DNA from: Pseudomonas brassicacearum
GTDB taxonomy: Bacteria > Pseudomonadota > Gammaproteobacteria > Pseudomonadales > Pseudomonadaceae
Length of the DNA stretch: 64,000 bases
Assembly: GCF_003732265.1 (NCBI RefSeq)
Contig: NZ_MOBK01000010.1
Location: 124,001 to 188,000 of the forward strand
Direction of reading: 5' to 3'
In this document: positions 8,768 to 17,420 of the stretch, one piece after another
Position numbering within the stretch: the first letter of the stretch is position 1
How the letters are laid out: the number at the start of each line of letters is the position of its first letter
Translations under genes and position numbers: made by a program
The notes under the pieces: generated by a model
Told to the model about the DNA's origin: nothing
The model's input: the letters and a program-made list of their open reading frames with translations, nothing else
Database searches by the model: none

Positions 8768-9727
8768 ATGAAACAAAAAAAACCCCAATGGCCTTGGCAC
8801 GTTTTAACCGTGCTGGTGCTGATCGGCCTGGCCGGCGCGTTGTATTACGCCACCTCGCTGATGTCCTACGAATGGCGCTGGAACCGCGTGCCGCAATACT
8901 TCGCCTACCACACCGAAGAATCCCAGCGTGCCGCCGACATCTCCACCGTCAGCGAACTGGTGCGCAAGGGCGATAAAGCCGAAGTCACCCTGCGCAACGA
9001 CGCGGGTGATGAGCAGCGCGTGACGGTTGACGACAACAGCCTGCAAGTCGCCCAGGGTGATGATGTGGCCGAAGGCGATGTGATCGGCGTGACTCGCCAT
9101 TGGGCTGCCGGTCCGCTGCTTTGGGGGCTGTGGACCACGTTATGGTTGTCCGTGGTGTCCGGCGTACTCGGCCTGTTGATCGGCCTCGTCACCGGCCTGT
9201 GCCGGCTGTCGAACAACCCGACCCTGCGCGATCTCTCGACCATTTACGTCGAACTGGTCCGTGGCACGCCGCTGCTGGTGCAGATTTTCATTTTCTATTT
9301 CTTCATCGGCACCGTGATGAACCTGTCCCGGGAATTCGCCGGTATTGCCGCGTTGTCGCTGTTCACGGGCGCCTATGTTGCGGAAATCATCCGTTCCGGC
9401 GTGCAGTCCATCGCTCGCGGCCAGAACGAGGCCGCACGTTCATTGGGCCTGAGTGCGGGCCAGTCGATGCGTCACGTGGTGATGCCGCAAGCCTTGAAAC
9501 GGGTACTGCCGCCCTTGGCCGGGCAATTCATCAGTCTGGTGAAGGACACGTCGCTGGTTTCGGTGATCGCGATTACCGAACTGCTGAAAAGCGGCCGCGA
9601 AGTCATCACTACCTCGTTCTCGCCGTTCGAAATCCTGTTCTGTGTGGCCGGGTTGTACCTGTTGATCAACCTGCCGCTGTCGAAAATCGCCAGCCGGCTT
9701 GAGCGGAGGCTCGCGCAAAGTGATTGA
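8768..9727 (+). CDS. Polar amino-acid ABC transporter, permease
   Basis: The start is placed at ATG 8768 (MKQKKPQWPWHV), because the longer reading frame upstream runs through the REP element. The 319-residue protein has one N-terminal membrane helix and a periplasmic segment of about 80 residues rich in acidic residues. It then has the permease core with the EAA loop (EAARSLGLSAGQSMRHVVMP) that docks with the ATPase. The extended N-terminal periplasmic region is longer than in minimal HisMQ-type permeases. The stop overlaps the likely GTG start of the ATPase gene by 8 bases. Confidence 0.9.
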   Translation: MKQKKPQWPWHVLTVLVLIGLAGALYYATSLMSYEWRWNRVPQYFAYHTEESQRAADISTVSELVRKGDKAEVTLRNDAGDEQRVTVDDNSLQVAQGDDVAEGDVIGVTRHWAAGPLLWGLWTTLWLSVVSGVLGLLIGLVTGLCRLSNNPTLRDLSTIYVELVRGTPLLVQIFIFYFFIGTVMNLSREFAGIAALSLFTGAYVAEIIRSGVQSIARGQNEAARSLGLSAGQSMRHVVMPQALKRVLPPLAGQFISLVKDTSLVSVIAITELLKSGREVITTSFSPFEILFCVAGLYLLINLPLSKIASRLERRLAQSD

Positions 9728-10454
9728 AGTCCGCGATCTGGTAAAAGTCTTCGACACCCGCGGCCAGGTGGTTCGTGCGGTGGATAACGTCACCACGCAC
9801 GTGGCCAAGGGTGAAGTGCTGGTGGTGATCGGCCCGTCCGGTTCCGGGAAATCGACCTTCCTGCGCTGCCTCAATGGCCTGGAAGAATTCGACTCGGGTT
9901 CGGTGAGCATCGACGGCCTGCAACTGGCCGACCCGAAAACCGACGTTAACGCCTACCGCCGCGAAGTTGGCATGGTGTTTCAGCACTTCAACCTGTTCCC
10001 GCACATGACCGTCCTGGAAAACCTCTGCCTGGCGCAGAAAGTCGTGCGCAAGCGCGGCAAGAAAGAGCGCGAGGCCAAGGCCTTGGCGTTGCTGGAAAAG
10101 GTTGGCATCGCACAGAAGGCCAACGAATTTCCGTCGCGCCTGTCCGGTGGTCAGCAACAGCGCGTGGCGATTGCGCGGGCGTTGGCCATGGAACCCAAGG
10201 TCATGCTGTTTGATGAACCGACTTCGGCGCTTGACCCGGAAATGGTCGGCGAAGTGCTGGACGTGATGAAAACCCTGGCAGTGGAAGGCATGACCATGGT
10301 TTGTGTCACCCATGAGATGGGTTTTGCGCGGGAAGTGGCGGATCGGGTGCTGTTCTTCGATCACGGCAAATTGCTGGAAGACGCTTCGCCGGCGGAGTTC
10401 TTTGATGCGCCGAAGGATCCACGGGCGCAGGCCTTTTTGCGTCAGGTTCTCTAA
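9720..10454 (+). CDS. Polar amino-acid ABC transporter, ATP-binding protein
   Basis: This is the ATPase subunit of the importer, 244 residues from GTG 9720. It has Walker A GPSGSGKST, the signature LSGGQQQR, and Walker B VMLFDEPTSALDPE, followed by the H-loop CVTHEMGFA. The GTG start is preferred over an upstream TTG at 9699. It gives a product that begins VIEVRDLVKVF, typical of the family, and a GGAGG lies upstream at 9704-9708 within the permease gene. A REP pair and a hairpin follow before the convergent chemoreceptor gene. Confidence 0.93.
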   Translation: MIEVRDLVKVFDTRGQVVRAVDNVTTHVAKGEVLVVIGPSGSGKSTFLRCLNGLEEFDSGSVSIDGLQLADPKTDVNAYRREVGMVFQHFNLFPHMTVLENLCLAQKVVRKRGKKEREAKALALLEKVGIAQKANEFPSRLSGGQQQRVAIARALAMEPKVMLFDEPTSALDPEMVGEVLDVMKTLAVEGMTMVCVTHEMGFAREVADRVLFFDHGKLLEDASPAEFFDAPKDPRAQAFLRQVL

Positions 10455-10477
10455 ATAGCGGTGACCTTTCGGCAGCT

Positions 10478-10559
10478 TTCGCGAGCAAGCCCGCTCCCAC
10501 ATTTAACCGGGTTTCAATTCAGTAGCGCGGTCAAATGTGGGAGCGGGCTTGCTCGCGAA
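10478..10559. repeat. REP pair between ABC operon and chemoreceptor
   Basis: Inverted copies of the REP core (TTCGCGAGCAAGCCCGCTCC near 10478 and GGGAGCGGGCTTGCTCGCGA near 10539) are separated by about 35 bases. They sit between convergent genes. Confidence 0.92.
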
Positions 10560-10566
10560 TGCATCA

Positions 10567-10589
10567 CCTCGGTTCTAAGTGAACCGAGG
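10567..10589. terminator. Perfect hairpin between convergent genes, possible terminator
   Basis: CCTCGGTTC-TAAGT-GAACCGAGG is a perfect 9-bp stem with a 5-base loop, just beyond the 3' end of the chemoreceptor gene. It lacks a long T run on either strand, so terminator activity is uncertain. Confidence 0.45.
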
Positions 10590-10602
10590 CAAAAGCATCA
10601 CC

Positions 10603-12519
10603 TCAAACCTTGAACCTGCCCACCAGCATCTGCAGATGCGTCCCCAGCCGCGCCAGCTCAATGCTGGACGCCGCAGTCTCTTCACTGGCTGCCGAGGTCT
10701 GCTCGGACACGTCACGCACGTTGAGCACGCTACGGTTGATCTCCTCGGCCACCGCCGTTTGCTGCTCGGCAGCGGCGGCGATCTGCTGGTTCATCGACTG
10801 AATCGCCGACACGGTGCGGGTGATGCTTTCCAGTGAGCCGCCAGCGCGGCGGGTCAGTTCGACGCTGCTGTCGGTCAGGGCGCGGCTGTTGTCCATGATC
10901 GTGGCGACTTGCTGGGTGCCGTTCTGCAAGCCGACGATCAGCTCTTCGATTTCTTCGGTGGACTTCTGGGTCCGTTGCGCGAGGCTGCGAACTTCATCGG
11001 CCACCACCGCAAAACCCCGTCCGGCTTCACCGGCACGGGCGGCTTCGATGGCGGCGTTGAGCGCCAGCAGGTTGGTTTGCTGGGCCACGGATTTGATCAC
11101 GTCGAGCACACTGCCGATCTTGTCGCTTTCGCGTTTCAGATCGCCCATAGCGGCGGTGGAGTTACCGACTTCGAGCGCCAGGCGCTCGATCTGGGCGATG
11201 GCTTCACCAACCACTTTGTCACCCTCGCGGGCTTGCTGATCGGCGGCGACGGCGGCTTCGGAGGCTTCTTCGGCATTGCGCGCGACTTCCTGCACGGTCG
11301 CGGTCATTTCGTTCATGGCGGTCGCTACCTGATCGGTCTCGACTTTCTGGCTGTTGACCCCGGCACTGGTCTGCTCGGTGACCGCCGACAACTCTTCGGC
11401 AGCGCTGGCGATTTGGGTGACGCCGTCGCTGATGCCGCCGATCAATTCACGCAAGCCCAGGGTCATGCTCTGCATGGCGCGCTGGAGCTGGCCGAGTTCG
11501 TCGCGACGCTTGGACGTCAGGTTGTGAGTCAGGTCGCCGGCCGCCACGCGTTCAGCCACTTTCAGGGTCTGGTTCAGCGGGATGACGATCTGGCGAGTGA
11601 TCGCCCAGGCCGCGACCATGCCAAAGGCGAGGGCCAGGGCGGTGGCCATCAGCAGCATGTTCTTGGCGTGAGCCGCATCGGTATCGCGGACGATGGTTTG
11701 CGACACGGTGAGTTTCTTGCTGACGTCGAGCAGGATGTCGCCTTGCGCGGCCATGCGCACGAGTGCGGCAGCACTGGCGACCTGGGAGTCACGGTACTGG
11801 CTGACGGCGGCGCGATAGGCCTTGAGCGAGTCGTTGGCCTGTTGCAGGTTGGCGGCGTGCTCTTGCGGCAGTTTGGGCGTCAGGCTTTCGAGGTTTTTCA
11901 GGGCTTTGTCGATGGCGTCCAGCGCAGGCTGTTCGGCTTCGGGCTTGGCGCTGTAGGTGTAGCCGCGAACCTGGAAGCGTGCTTGCTGAATCAATTTGCT
12001 CAAATCGATCACGCTGTTGAACTGGGCGACGTTGTCGCCTTGCAGCAGGGATTTCTCGACTTCAGCGACGCGGGCGACAGCGTTATCGGCCGTGGCCCCG
12101 AGTTTGCTGCGGGCGTCCTCGCGGTTGGCGCCGGCCTGGATCATCGCGCTGAACGCTTGTTTGTACTGGCTGACGGCAGCCAGTTGCTGGTCAACCATCG
12201 CCGCGTCGGCCGGTTGCTCAATCAGTTTGCGAGCGGTTTGCAGGCCGGCATCGAGTTGCGCGAGCTTGTCGTTCACCGCTCCCGGGCCTTGTTCGCCGCG
12301 GCGCATTTCATAGTCCAGACGGGCCAGGCGCAGGTCTTTGGTCAGGTCATTGAGGCTGGCGATGAACCCGAGCTTGTCGCCACGGCTCGTCACGTCGCTC
12401 AGGCCAGTCCAGCCGGTGAAGGTGATCAACAGGGTAAGCAACAACACCAGACCGAAACCGATTCCCAGTTTGCGATTGACGCTGATGTTCCCCAGATTAT
12501 CGGCTAGCCATTGGTACAT
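10603..12519 (-). CDS. Methyl-accepting chemotaxis protein with helical bimodular (HBM) sensor, McpQ/McpK-like
   Basis: This is a 638-residue inner-membrane chemoreceptor. It has TM1 at about residues 20-38 and an all-helical periplasmic region at about 40-287, long enough for an HBM domain with two stacked helical bundles. TM2 is at about 288-308, followed by HAMP (about 310-362) and the signalling hairpin tip (QQTNLLALNAAIEAARAGE). From memory, receptors at this position beside opgGH and the ABC genes are McpQ in P. putida (citrate) and McpK in P. aeruginosa (2-oxoglutarate). The ligand here is therefore inferred to be a TCA-cycle acid. It has no C-terminal CheR-binding pentapeptide; it ends GRFKV. 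Confidence 0.9.
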   Translation of the reverse strand: MYQWLADNLGNISVNRKLGIGFGLVLLLTLLITFTGWTGLSDVTSRGDKLGFIASLNDLTKDLRLARLDYEMRRGEQGPGAVNDKLAQLDAGLQTARKLIEQPADAAMVDQQLAAVSQYKQAFSAMIQAGANREDARSKLGATADNAVARVAEVEKSLLQGDNVAQFNSVIDLSKLIQQARFQVRGYTYSAKPEAEQPALDAIDKALKNLESLTPKLPQEHAANLQQANDSLKAYRAAVSQYRDSQVASAAALVRMAAQGDILLDVSKKLTVSQTIVRDTDAAHAKNMLLMATALALAFGMVAAWAITRQIVIPLNQTLKVAERVAAGDLTHNLTSKRRDELGQLQRAMQSMTLGLRELIGGISDGVTQIASAAEELSAVTEQTSAGVNSQKVETDQVATAMNEMTATVQEVARNAEEASEAAVAADQQAREGDKVVGEAIAQIERLALEVGNSTAAMGDLKRESDKIGSVLDVIKSVAQQTNLLALNAAIEAARAGEAGRGFAVVADEVRSLAQRTQKSTEEIEELIVGLQNGTQQVATIMDNSRALTDSSVELTRRAGGSLESITRTVSAIQSMNQQIAAAAEQQTAVAEEINRSVLNVRDVSEQTSAASEETAASSIELARLGTHLQMLVGRFKV

Positions 12520-12600
12520 GCTGCAACTCCCTGGACCACTGATTGGTTTTGTGGGAACTGTATCGGCAGGCGCAAGAGAATCTGTAGGCGATGGAGAAAT

Positions 12601-12724
12601 ACCTGTGGCGAGGGGGCTTGCCCCCGTTTGGGCGCGAAGCGGCCACCGCTTTTTCCATCCAAACCGTATGTGCCGGTTTTACGACTGCTTCGCAGCCGAG
12701 CGGGAGCAAGCTCCCTCGCCACAA
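12601..12724. repeat. REP-like palindrome, second family (GGCGAGGGGGCTTGCCCCC type)
   Basis: TGTGGCGAGGGGGCTTGCCCCC near 12604 is mirrored by GAGCAAGCTCCCTCGCCACA near 12703. Internal complementary GCGCGAAGC and GCTTCGCAGC segments lie between them. It fills the gap between the chemoreceptor and rsmE. A diverged relative lies at 280-436. Confidence 0.8.
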
Positions 12725-12740
12725 TGGATTGTGTTTGAAG

Positions 12741-13448
12741 TCAGAACAGGCGGGCGAGCAGGGCGGTGACGGCGGTTTCGACTCGCAGGATGCGCTCACC
12801 GAGTTGCACTGGTTGCAGGCCGGACTTGCCCAGCAGGTCGATCTCGTAAGGAATCCAGCCACCTTCAGGGCCGATGGCCAGGGTCACCGGTTCGTCGAGG
12901 CCTCGGGGGCAGGGCGGGTAATTGCCGGGATGGCCGACCAGGCCGAGGGTGCCCTCGGTGATTGCCGGCAGACGATCCTCAACGAAGGGCTTGAAGCGCT
13001 TCTCGATAACGATCTCGGGCAGCACACTGTCCCGGGCCTGTTCGAGGCCGAGGATCAATTGCTCGCGAATCGCCTCGGGTTCCAGAAACGGGGTTTGCCA
13101 GAAGCTCTTCTCGACGCGATAGCTGTTCACCAGCACCACGCGCGGCACACCCATGGCGGCCACGGTCTGAAACACCCTACGGAGCATTTTCGGGCGTGGC
13201 AGGGCCAACACCAGGGTCAATGGCAACTTGCTTGGGGGTTGTTGGTCGAGGGTGACGCGCAATTCGGCTTCAGCGGCATCCAGGCGCAACACCTCGGCCG
13301 CGCCCATCAGCCCGCCGATCCTGCCGACGCGCATGCTGTCACCGACTTCGCAGCGGTGAACTTCCTGCATGTGCGTCAACCGGCGATCACGCAGGATCAC
13401 CCGGTCGGCCGCAATGAAATCGGCTTCTTCGAGCAGCAGCAGGTTCAC
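12741..13448 (-). CDS. rsmE: 16S rRNA (uracil-1498-N3)-methyltransferase
   Basis: RsmE is a SPOUT-class enzyme that methylates U1498 of 16S rRNA. The 235-residue protein has an N-terminal PUA-like part, a LVLALPRPKMLRRVFQTVAAMGV segment, and the C-terminal knotted SAM site (TLAIGPEGGW, then LGERILRVETA). These are the family signatures. It begins with GTG, and the start overlaps the tatC stop by 4 bases. It is therefore the last gene of the tat transcript. Confidence 0.95.
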   Translation of the reverse strand: MNLLLLEEADFIAADRVILRDRRLTHMQEVHRCEVGDSMRVGRIGGLMGAAEVLRLDAAEAELRVTLDQQPPSKLPLTLVLALPRPKMLRRVFQTVAAMGVPRVVLVNSYRVEKSFWQTPFLEPEAIREQLILGLEQARDSVLPEIVIEKRFKPFVEDRLPAITEGTLGLVGHPGNYPPCPRGLDEPVTLAIGPEGGWIPYEIDLLGKSGLQPVQLGERILRVETAVTALLARLF

Positions 13449-14239
13449 GGTTGGGTCGCTGGCGGCTGGTCGTTGTGATCGTCAACCGGTTGGTCGTCCG
13501 GATGCTCGCCACGTTTGCTGATCAGGCTGCCAAACAGGATGCCGATCTCGAACAGCAGCCACATCGGAACCGCCAACAGCGTTTGCGAGAAGATGTCCGG
13601 CGGCGTCAGGATCATGCCGACCACGAAGCAACCGATGACCACGTACGGGCGGATTTTCTTAAGGTATTTGACGTCAACCACGCCGATCCACACCAGCAGC
13701 ACCACGGCCACCGGAATTTCAAACGCCACGCCGAAGGCAAAGAACAGCGTCATGACGAAGTCAAGGTAGCTGCTGATGTCGGTCATCATTTCCACGCCGG
13801 CCGGAGTGGCGGCGGCGAAGAACTTGAAGATCAGCGGGAACACCAGGTAATAGGCGAACGCCATGCCGGCGTAAAACAGCATGATGCTGGATACCAGCAA
13901 CGGCACGGCGATGCGCTTCTCATGCTTGTACAGGCCCGGCGCGATGAAGCCCCAGATTTGATGCAGGATCACCGGGATCGCCAGGAACAGCGAGACCATC
14001 ATGGTCAGCTTCAGCGGCGTCAGGAACGGCGACGACACGTCGGTGGCGATCATCGTCGCGCCGGCGGGCAGGTACGCGCGCAGCGGCGTGGAGACAAAGG
14101 TGTAGATCTGCTGGGTGAAGGCAAACAACCCGGCGAAGATGATGAAAATCGCCGCTACACAGCGCAGCAGGCGGGTACGCAACTCGGTGAGGTGCGAAAC
14201 CAGCGGCATGTGCTGGTCGTTTTCGGGAAGATCGCTCAT
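13445..14239 (-). CDS. tatC: Twin-arginine translocase subunit TatC
   Basis: TatC is the six-helix inner-membrane receptor for twin-arginine signal peptides. The 264-residue protein begins MSDLPENDQHMPLVSHLTELRTRLL, where the conserved HLxELRxRL motif is visible. It has six hydrophobic segments, and the C-terminal tail is charged (GEHPDDQPVDDHND). It overlaps tatB by 4 bases upstream and rsmE by 4 bases downstream, so all are translated from one message. Confidence 0.97.
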   Translation of the reverse strand: MSDLPENDQHMPLVSHLTELRTRLLRCVAAIFIIFAGLFAFTQQIYTFVSTPLRAYLPAGATMIATDVSSPFLTPLKLTMMVSLFLAIPVILHQIWGFIAPGLYKHEKRIAVPLLVSSIMLFYAGMAFAYYLVFPLIFKFFAAATPAGVEMMTDISSYLDFVMTLFFAFGVAFEIPVAVVLLVWIGVVDVKYLKKIRPYVVIGCFVVGMILTPPDIFSQTLLAVPMWLLFEIGILFGSLISKRGEHPDDQPVDDHNDQPPATQP

Positions 14240-14694
14240 GGGGCTCGCGGCGGCAGTGTTGGGTCATGAGGGGCCGGCGCTGTCGGCGCGACGGCAGGAG
14301 CAACCGGTTCAACCGGTGTTGCTGGAACGGCGGGCGCAGATGGCTCCGTCGCAACAACAGGTGCAGGTGCGGGTGCCGGTTCAATGGATGCGGCAGGTGT
14401 GTGAATCGTCTGCGCTCCCACGTGCTCCACCGGCGTTGGCTCCTGCTGGGTCGGCGAGAAAATCTTCCGCGCCTCCTGCTCCAGCGACAGGATGTGCTCG
14501 TTGTGCAGCTGCCGACGAATTTCGTCGGCACCGATTTCACGTTCAACTTCCTGTTTGATCGCGTTGAAGCTGCGCTTCAAGCGCCCGACCCACAGGCCGG
14601 CGGTGCGCGCAGCACCCGGCAAGCGCTCGGGGCCCAGCACCAGCAGGGCAACGAGGCCGACGAGCAGCAGTTCAGAGAAGCTGATACCAAACAT
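14236..14694 (-). CDS. tatB: Twin-arginine translocase subunit TatB
   Basis: TatB works with TatC in binding Tat substrates. The 152-residue protein starts MFGISFSELLLVGLVALLVLGPERLP, the classic TatB transmembrane helix followed by the GPxxLP hinge. It then has an amphipathic helix with AIKQEVEREIG. The C-terminal half (from about residue 80) is rich in Pro and Ala, which is common in pseudomonad TatB. Confidence 0.97.
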   Translation of the reverse strand: MFGISFSELLLVGLVALLVLGPERLPGAARTAGLWVGRLKRSFNAIKQEVEREIGADEIRRQLHNEHILSLEQEARKIFSPTQQEPTPVEHVGAQTIHTPAASIEPAPAPAPVVATEPSAPAVPATPVEPVAPAVAPTAPAPHDPTLPPRAP

Positions 14695-14704
14695 TAGTCA
14701 GTGC

Positions 14705-14983
14705 TCACACGTCTTTGCGGATCGGCTCTTCGACTTTTTGTGCCTGCACGTCGATGGTGTGCGGCTGGTTCACGGACTGCGTGGTCTGCGGCTGAACAGG
14801 CGGAACCGGTTGGGCCGGGGTCACCGTAGGATCGGCCGGTTTTTCATCGTCGTTCATGGCTTTCTTGAAGCCCTTGATCGATTCGCCCACGTCCGTGCCG
14901 AGGTTTTTCAGTTTCTTGGTGCCGAACACCAATACGACAACAACCAGGATGACGATCCAGTGTTTCCAGTCAAAAATGCCCAT
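14705..14983 (-). CDS. tatA: Twin-arginine translocase subunit TatA
   Basis: TatA forms the protein-conducting assembly of the Tat system. I start at ATG 14983 (MGIFDWKHWIVILVVVVLVF), because this places the helix directly at the N terminus as in all TatA; a longer frame upstream would bury it. AGGAG lies just upstream. The FGTKKLKNLGTDVGESIKGFKK hinge and amphipathic helix follow. The last 45 residues are Pro/Gln-rich. It is 92 residues long and lies 10 bases before tatB. Confidence 0.97.
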   Translation of the reverse strand: MGIFDWKHWIVILVVVVLVFGTKKLKNLGTDVGESIKGFKKAMNDDEKPADPTVTPAQPVPPVQPQTTQSVNQPHTIDVQAQKVEEPIRKDV

Positions 14984-15008
14984 GTTGCTGCTCCTCTCTA
15001 ATAATTGT

Positions 15009-15341
15009 TCAGGCGGACGGGCGCGAGGCTTTCTCGTCGTGTCCGGACAGACCGAAGCGACGGTCCAGTTCATCAAGTACAGCCTGCGGATGCTGCCCCA
15101 GTTGGGCGAGCATGACCATGCTGTGGAACCACAAATCGGCGGTCTCGTAGATCACATCGCTGCAGTCACCGCTGATGGCGGCATCCTTGGCGGCAATGAT
15201 GGTTTCGACCGACTCTTCGCCGACTTTTTCCAGAATCTTGTTCAAGCCCTTGTGGTACAGGCTGGCAACATACGAGCTGTCGGCGGCGGCGCCTTTGCGC
15301 TCTTCCAGCACTGCGGCCAGACGGGTCAGAGTGTCACTCAT
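15009..15341 (-). CDS. hisE: Phosphoribosyl-ATP pyrophosphatase
   Basis: HisE catalyses the second step of histidine synthesis, PRATP to PRAMP. The 110-residue all-alpha MazG-like protein shows KILEKVGEESVETIIAAKD, with the ExxE metal-binding residues, and ETADLWFHSMVMLAQLG. It overlaps hisI by 8 bases. In this organism hisE and hisI are separate genes, unlike the fused HisIE of enterobacteria. Confidence 0.96.
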   Translation of the reverse strand: MSDTLTRLAAVLEERKGAAADSSYVASLYHKGLNKILEKVGEESVETIIAAKDAAISGDCSDVIYETADLWFHSMVMLAQLGQHPQAVLDELDRRFGLSGHDEKASRPSA

Positions 15342-15735
15342 GTTTGGGTCCTGCGGAATAGATGGCGTGCGGATCTTTCAGGACCGGGTCGACTGTTGTC
15401 CAGTCGCCGTTCTCATAGACGCGGTAGAAGCAGCTTTGGCGGCCGGTATGGCAAGCGATGTCGCCAATTTGCTCGACCATCAGGATGATCACGTCGGCGT
15501 CGCAGTCCAGGCGCATCTCGTGCAGGGTTTGCACGTGGCCGGACTCTTCGCCCTTGCGCCACAGCTTGCCACGGGAACGAGACCAGTAAATGGCACGGTT
15601 CTCGGCAGCGGTCAGTTCCAGCGCTTCACGGTTCATCCAGGCCATCATCAGGACGCGCCCGGTCTTGTGATCCTGGGCAATCGCCGGCACCAGGCCATCA
15701 GCGTCCCACTTGATCTCGTCCAGCCAGTTTTTCAT
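15334..15735 (-). CDS. hisI: Phosphoribosyl-AMP cyclohydrolase
   Basis: HisI opens the purine ring of PRAMP, the third step of histidine synthesis. The start chosen is ATG 15735 (MKNWLDEIKWDADGLVPAIAQD), giving 133 residues. Conserved segments are VLMMAWMNREAL, YWSRSRGKLWRKGEESGH, the metal-site LDCDADVI, and HTGRQSCFYR with the zinc-binding Cys. It lies 80 bases downstream of ubiB on the same strand. Confidence 0.96.
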   Translation of the reverse strand: MKNWLDEIKWDADGLVPAIAQDHKTGRVLMMAWMNREALELTAAENRAIYWSRSRGKLWRKGEESGHVQTLHEMRLDCDADVIILMVEQIGDIACHTGRQSCFYRVYENGDWTTVDPVLKDPHAIYSAGPKHE

Positions 15736-15815
15736 CTTCGACTCCGACAGCGGGCCTCGCACTTCATTAGCCAGGCCCAACGTTCAAACAGTGTGCCAGT
15801 GGATCACACAACTGG

Positions 15816-17420
15816 CTATCGGCGAACGACCAGATACAAACCAACGGCCACCATGATTCCCCCGGGCCAATGACCCAGTTCGTTCAGCGGTCCGCCGGCC
15901 AGCAGAATAACGCCGCCCGCCAGGTGTGCGCAGCCGAGCAGCCGCAAGAACCAGTCATCCTTGCGTTTATGCCACGGTGGTGGCGGGTCGTAGGCGTGGG
16001 GTTGGGACATGCGTTCGAGCAGGTCGCGGGCCATGTTGGCCAGATGCGGCAACTGTTCGAACTGGCTCTGCACGTTGCCGATCAAGGCTTTGGGGCTGAC
16101 GCGCTCGCGCATCCAGCGCTCAAGGAACGGCTGCGCGGTGTTCCACAAGTCCAGGTCCGGGTACAACTGACGGCCCAGGCCTTCGATGTTCAACAGGGTT
16201 TTTTGCAGCAGCACGAGTTGTGGCTGCACTTCCATGTTGAAGCGTCGAGCGGTCTGGAACAGGCGCATCAGCACCTGGCCGAAGGAAATATCTTTTAACG
16301 GTTTTTCGAAGATCGGCTCGCACACGGTACGGATTGCCGCTTCGAATTCGTTGAGTTTGGTTTCCGCTGGCACCCAGCCCGAATCGATGTGCAATTGCGC
16401 CACACGACGGTAGTCACGCTTGAAGAAAGCGAACAGGTTGCGGGCCAGGTAGTCCTGGTCTTCCGGGGTCAGGCTGCCGACGATGCCGCAGTCGATCGCA
16501 ATGTACTGCGGGCTCCACGGGTTGACGGTGCTGACGAAGATGTTGCCGGGATGCATGTCGGCGTGGAAGAAGCTGTCGCGGAACACCTGGGTGAAGAAGA
16601 TCTCCACGCCGCGTTCGGCGAGCATTTTCATGTCGGTGCGCTGGTCGGCCAGGGTGGTCAGGTCGGTGACCTGGATGCCGTAGATGCGCTCCATCACCAA
16701 CACTTTCGGCCGGCACCAGTCCCAATAGACTTGCGGCACGTACAGCAGCGGCGAGCCTTCGAAGTTACGTTTCAACTGGCTGGCGTTGGCCGCTTCGCGC
16801 AACAGGTCGAGTTCGTCGTAGATGGTTTTTTCGTAGTCCTGGACCACGTCCACCGGGTGCAGCAGGCGCGCATCGGCCGAGAGTTTTTCAGCGGCGCGGG
16901 CCAGAATGAACAGCCACGCCAGATCCTGGGCGATGATCGGCTTGAGGCCTGGGCGGATCACCTTGACCACCACTTCTTCGCCGGTTTTCAACTGCGCGGC
17001 ATGCACCTGCGCCACCGAGGCGGACGCCAGCGGCTCGACGTCGAAACGGCTGAACACTTCACTGATCTTCTTGCCGAGCTGCTCTTCGATCAGCTTCACG
17101 GACACTTGCGAGTCGAACGGCGGCACGCGGTCCTGCAGCTTCATCAGCTCATCGGCGATGTCTTCCGGCAGCAGGTCGCGGCGGGTGGACAGGATCTGCC
17201 CGAACTTGATGAAAATCGGCCCCAGGTCCTGCAACGCCAGGCGCAATCGTGCGCCACGGCTCAGGTCCAGCGTCTTGCGCGGAAACCAGCGCCACGGCAA
17301 GGCATAACGCAGTGCCAGCAGAAACCAGGGCAGCGGCAGGGCAAACAGCAGGTCATCGAGGCGGTAACGAATCACAACGCGCTGGATGCGCAACAAACGG
17401 CGGACGGCAAGCAGCTTCAT
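15816..17420 (-). CDS. ubiB: Ubiquinone biosynthesis regulatory ATPase/kinase-like protein UbiB
   Basis: UbiB is an atypical protein-kinase-like (ABC1/ADCK) ATPase needed for ubiquinone synthesis. The 534-residue protein has the family KxGQ motif (FIKFGQILSTRRDLLPED), the Ala-rich nucleotide loop (PLASASVAQVH), ExD-type residues in YDELDLLREAANA, and catalytic-loop-like HADMHPGNIFV. Two hydrophobic segments at the C terminus anchor it to the membrane. The start overlaps the ubiJ stop by 4 bases. Confidence 0.96.
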   Translation of the reverse strand: MKLLAVRRLLRIQRVVIRYRLDDLLFALPLPWFLLALRYALPWRWFPRKTLDLSRGARLRLALQDLGPIFIKFGQILSTRRDLLPEDIADELMKLQDRVPPFDSQVSVKLIEEQLGKKISEVFSRFDVEPLASASVAQVHAAQLKTGEEVVVKVIRPGLKPIIAQDLAWLFILARAAEKLSADARLLHPVDVVQDYEKTIYDELDLLREAANASQLKRNFEGSPLLYVPQVYWDWCRPKVLVMERIYGIQVTDLTTLADQRTDMKMLAERGVEIFFTQVFRDSFFHADMHPGNIFVSTVNPWSPQYIAIDCGIVGSLTPEDQDYLARNLFAFFKRDYRRVAQLHIDSGWVPAETKLNEFEAAIRTVCEPIFEKPLKDISFGQVLMRLFQTARRFNMEVQPQLVLLQKTLLNIEGLGRQLYPDLDLWNTAQPFLERWMRERVSPKALIGNVQSQFEQLPHLANMARDLLERMSQPHAYDPPPPWHKRKDDWFLRLLGCAHLAGGVILLAGGPLNELGHWPGGIMVAVGLYLVVRR

